From Pontibacter anaerobius (GTDB lineage: Bacteria > Bacteroidota > Bacteroidia > Cytophagales > Hymenobacteraceae), in the NCBI RefSeq assembly GCF_026241195.1, contig NZ_JAPFQO010000003.1:248001-312000 (forward strand): a stretch of 64,000 nt of DNA. The letters run 5' to 3'. Shown here piece by piece: positions 63,371 to 64,000 of the stretch. How positions within the stretch are numbered: position 1 is the first letter of the stretch; each line of letters opens with the position of its first letter. The notes under the pieces are model-generated. The model saw only the letters and a program-made list of their open reading frames with translations, was not told the origin of the DNA and ran no database searches. A program made the position numbers and the translations under genes.

Positions 63371-64000
63371 TTGGCATCAAGCAACTTTATAGACTACGTT
63401 AAGATCTGCTCACGTTCCGGGCATGGTGGCGGAGGTTCGGCACACTTGCATCGAGATAAGAAAACAGCTAAAGGCGGCCCTGACGGGGGCGACGGAGGCC
63501 GTGGTGGGCACATTATACTTCGCGGCAACTCCCAACTCTGGACGCTGCTGCACTTGCAGTACCGTAAGCACATCATAGCCGAGAACGGCCTGAACGGTGG
63601 CCCAAGCCACTCGTCGGGTGCGCAAGGTAAAGATGAGGTGCTGGAAGTGCCGCTGGGTACTATTGCCAGAAATGCCGAAACTGGCGAACTGATGTGCGAG
63701 ATCACAGAAGACGGTCAGGAAATCATACTTACTCCTGGTGGCCGTGGAGGCTTGGGTAATGCTCATTTTAAATCGCCTACAAACCAAACACCGCGCTATG
63801 CCCAGCCAGGTGAGCCAGGTATTGAGGAGTGGGTAATTCTGGAGCTAAAGCTGCTGGCCGATGTAGGTCTGGTAGGTTTCCCGAATGCCGGTAAATCCAC
63901 GTTGCTGTCAGTAATGTCAGCGGCGAAGCCTAAAATTGCCAACTACCCTTTTACAACCCTGGAGCCTAACCTGGGTGTGGTTGCCTACCGCGATTACAAA
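63371..64000 (+). CDS. obgE: GTPase ObgE (5' part, runs off the window)
   Basis: 210 codons are present, beginning at TTG 63371, since the family starts [12 protein letters not shown] and TTG GCA TCA AGC AAC reads exactly that. The Obg fold follows ([51 protein letters not shown]), then the G domain with P-loop [10 protein letters not shown] and [11 protein letters not shown] (switch II region). It is a ribosome-assembly and stress GTPase. The unusual start and lack of a stop in the window explain why simple ORF calling misses it. Confidence 0.94.
   Translation, partial: MASSNFIDYVKICSRSGHGGGGSAHLHRDKKTAKGGPDGGDGGRGGHIILRGNSQLWTLLHLQYRKHIIAENGLNGGPSHSSGAQGKDEVLEVPLGTIARNAETGELMCEITEDGQEIILTPGGRGGLGNAHFKSPTNQTPRYAQPGEPGIEEWVILELKLLADVGLVGFPNAGKSTLLSVMSAAKPKIANYPFTTLEPNLGVVAYRDYK

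Overview
The window is bacterial and comes from the phylum Bacteroidota, most likely family Hymenobacteraceae (Pontibacter-like; the genus is an inference). Support: SusC/SusD and Oar-type TonB receptors, an S46 dipeptidyl-peptidase, a T9SS-type C-terminal sorting domain, PorV-like and DUF5687 proteins, mid-range GC, no clear Shine-Dalgarno sites, and -7 elements of the TAnnTTTG type. There is no phage, plasmid, transposase gene, CRISPR array or rRNA operon. The only RNA gene I can support is a tRNA-Ala(GGC).

Layout. 1-5 kb: a gene tail, a repeat island, an HhH/beta-barrel protein, a CPA1 Na+/H+ antiporter and a PorV-like protein. 5.3-12.3 kb: a SusC/SusD pair convergent with a secreted GH20 hexosaminidase. 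12.3-16.5 kb: repeat islands around an S46 peptidase and YidD. 16.6-20.1 kb: a DUF5687 membrane protein, an ABC ATPase and a serine hydrolase in one direction. 20.2-25.1 kb: minus-strand accessory genes (methyltransferase, acetyltransferase, an AT-rich DUF3223-like gene, alpha/beta hydrolase). 25.2-39.2 kb: AraC regulator, DUF1684 lipoprotein, SDR, thioredoxin-like, VOC, HEAT-cyclophilin, two PH-like membrane proteins, an MFS transporter, a TQGYWKTH lipoprotein, and serine acetyltransferase plus cysteine synthase (two-step cysteine synthesis). 39.7-42.3 kb: two genes broken by three single-base frameshifts. 42.5-49.9 kb: tRNA-Ala, a TonB receptor with an internally repetitive lipoprotein, and an Oar-like receptor. 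50-58.8 kb: NlpC/P60, a GlcD-like oxidase, an alpha/beta hydrolase, a very GC-rich ugd-uxs pair (UDP-glucose to UDP-glucuronate to UDP-xylose), a TPR protein and an M42-type peptidase. 59.7-64 kb: membrane pyrophosphatase, hpt, adk and the start of obgE, a housekeeping run.

The strongest unexplained signal is a short word, AAGTAT followed by A or G (reverse complement T/C-ATACTT), on both strands, in all reading frames, inside genes, between genes and in terminators. My by-eye tally is about 150 sites, where even base composition would give about 16. It is absent from the GC-rich ugd-uxs pair and sparse in the TonB-receptor and frameshifted region at 39.7-46.7 kb. It sits as inverted pairs at some gene ends, including a perfect 28-bp-arm hairpin after uxs. 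This resembles the genomic behaviour of DNA-uptake or HIP1-like words, but its role here is unknown.

A second layer is a family of composite intergenic repeats: four long copies with conserved module order, plus several smaller palindromic or TIR-bounded elements. They explain most gene-free stretches and the spurious ORFs in them.
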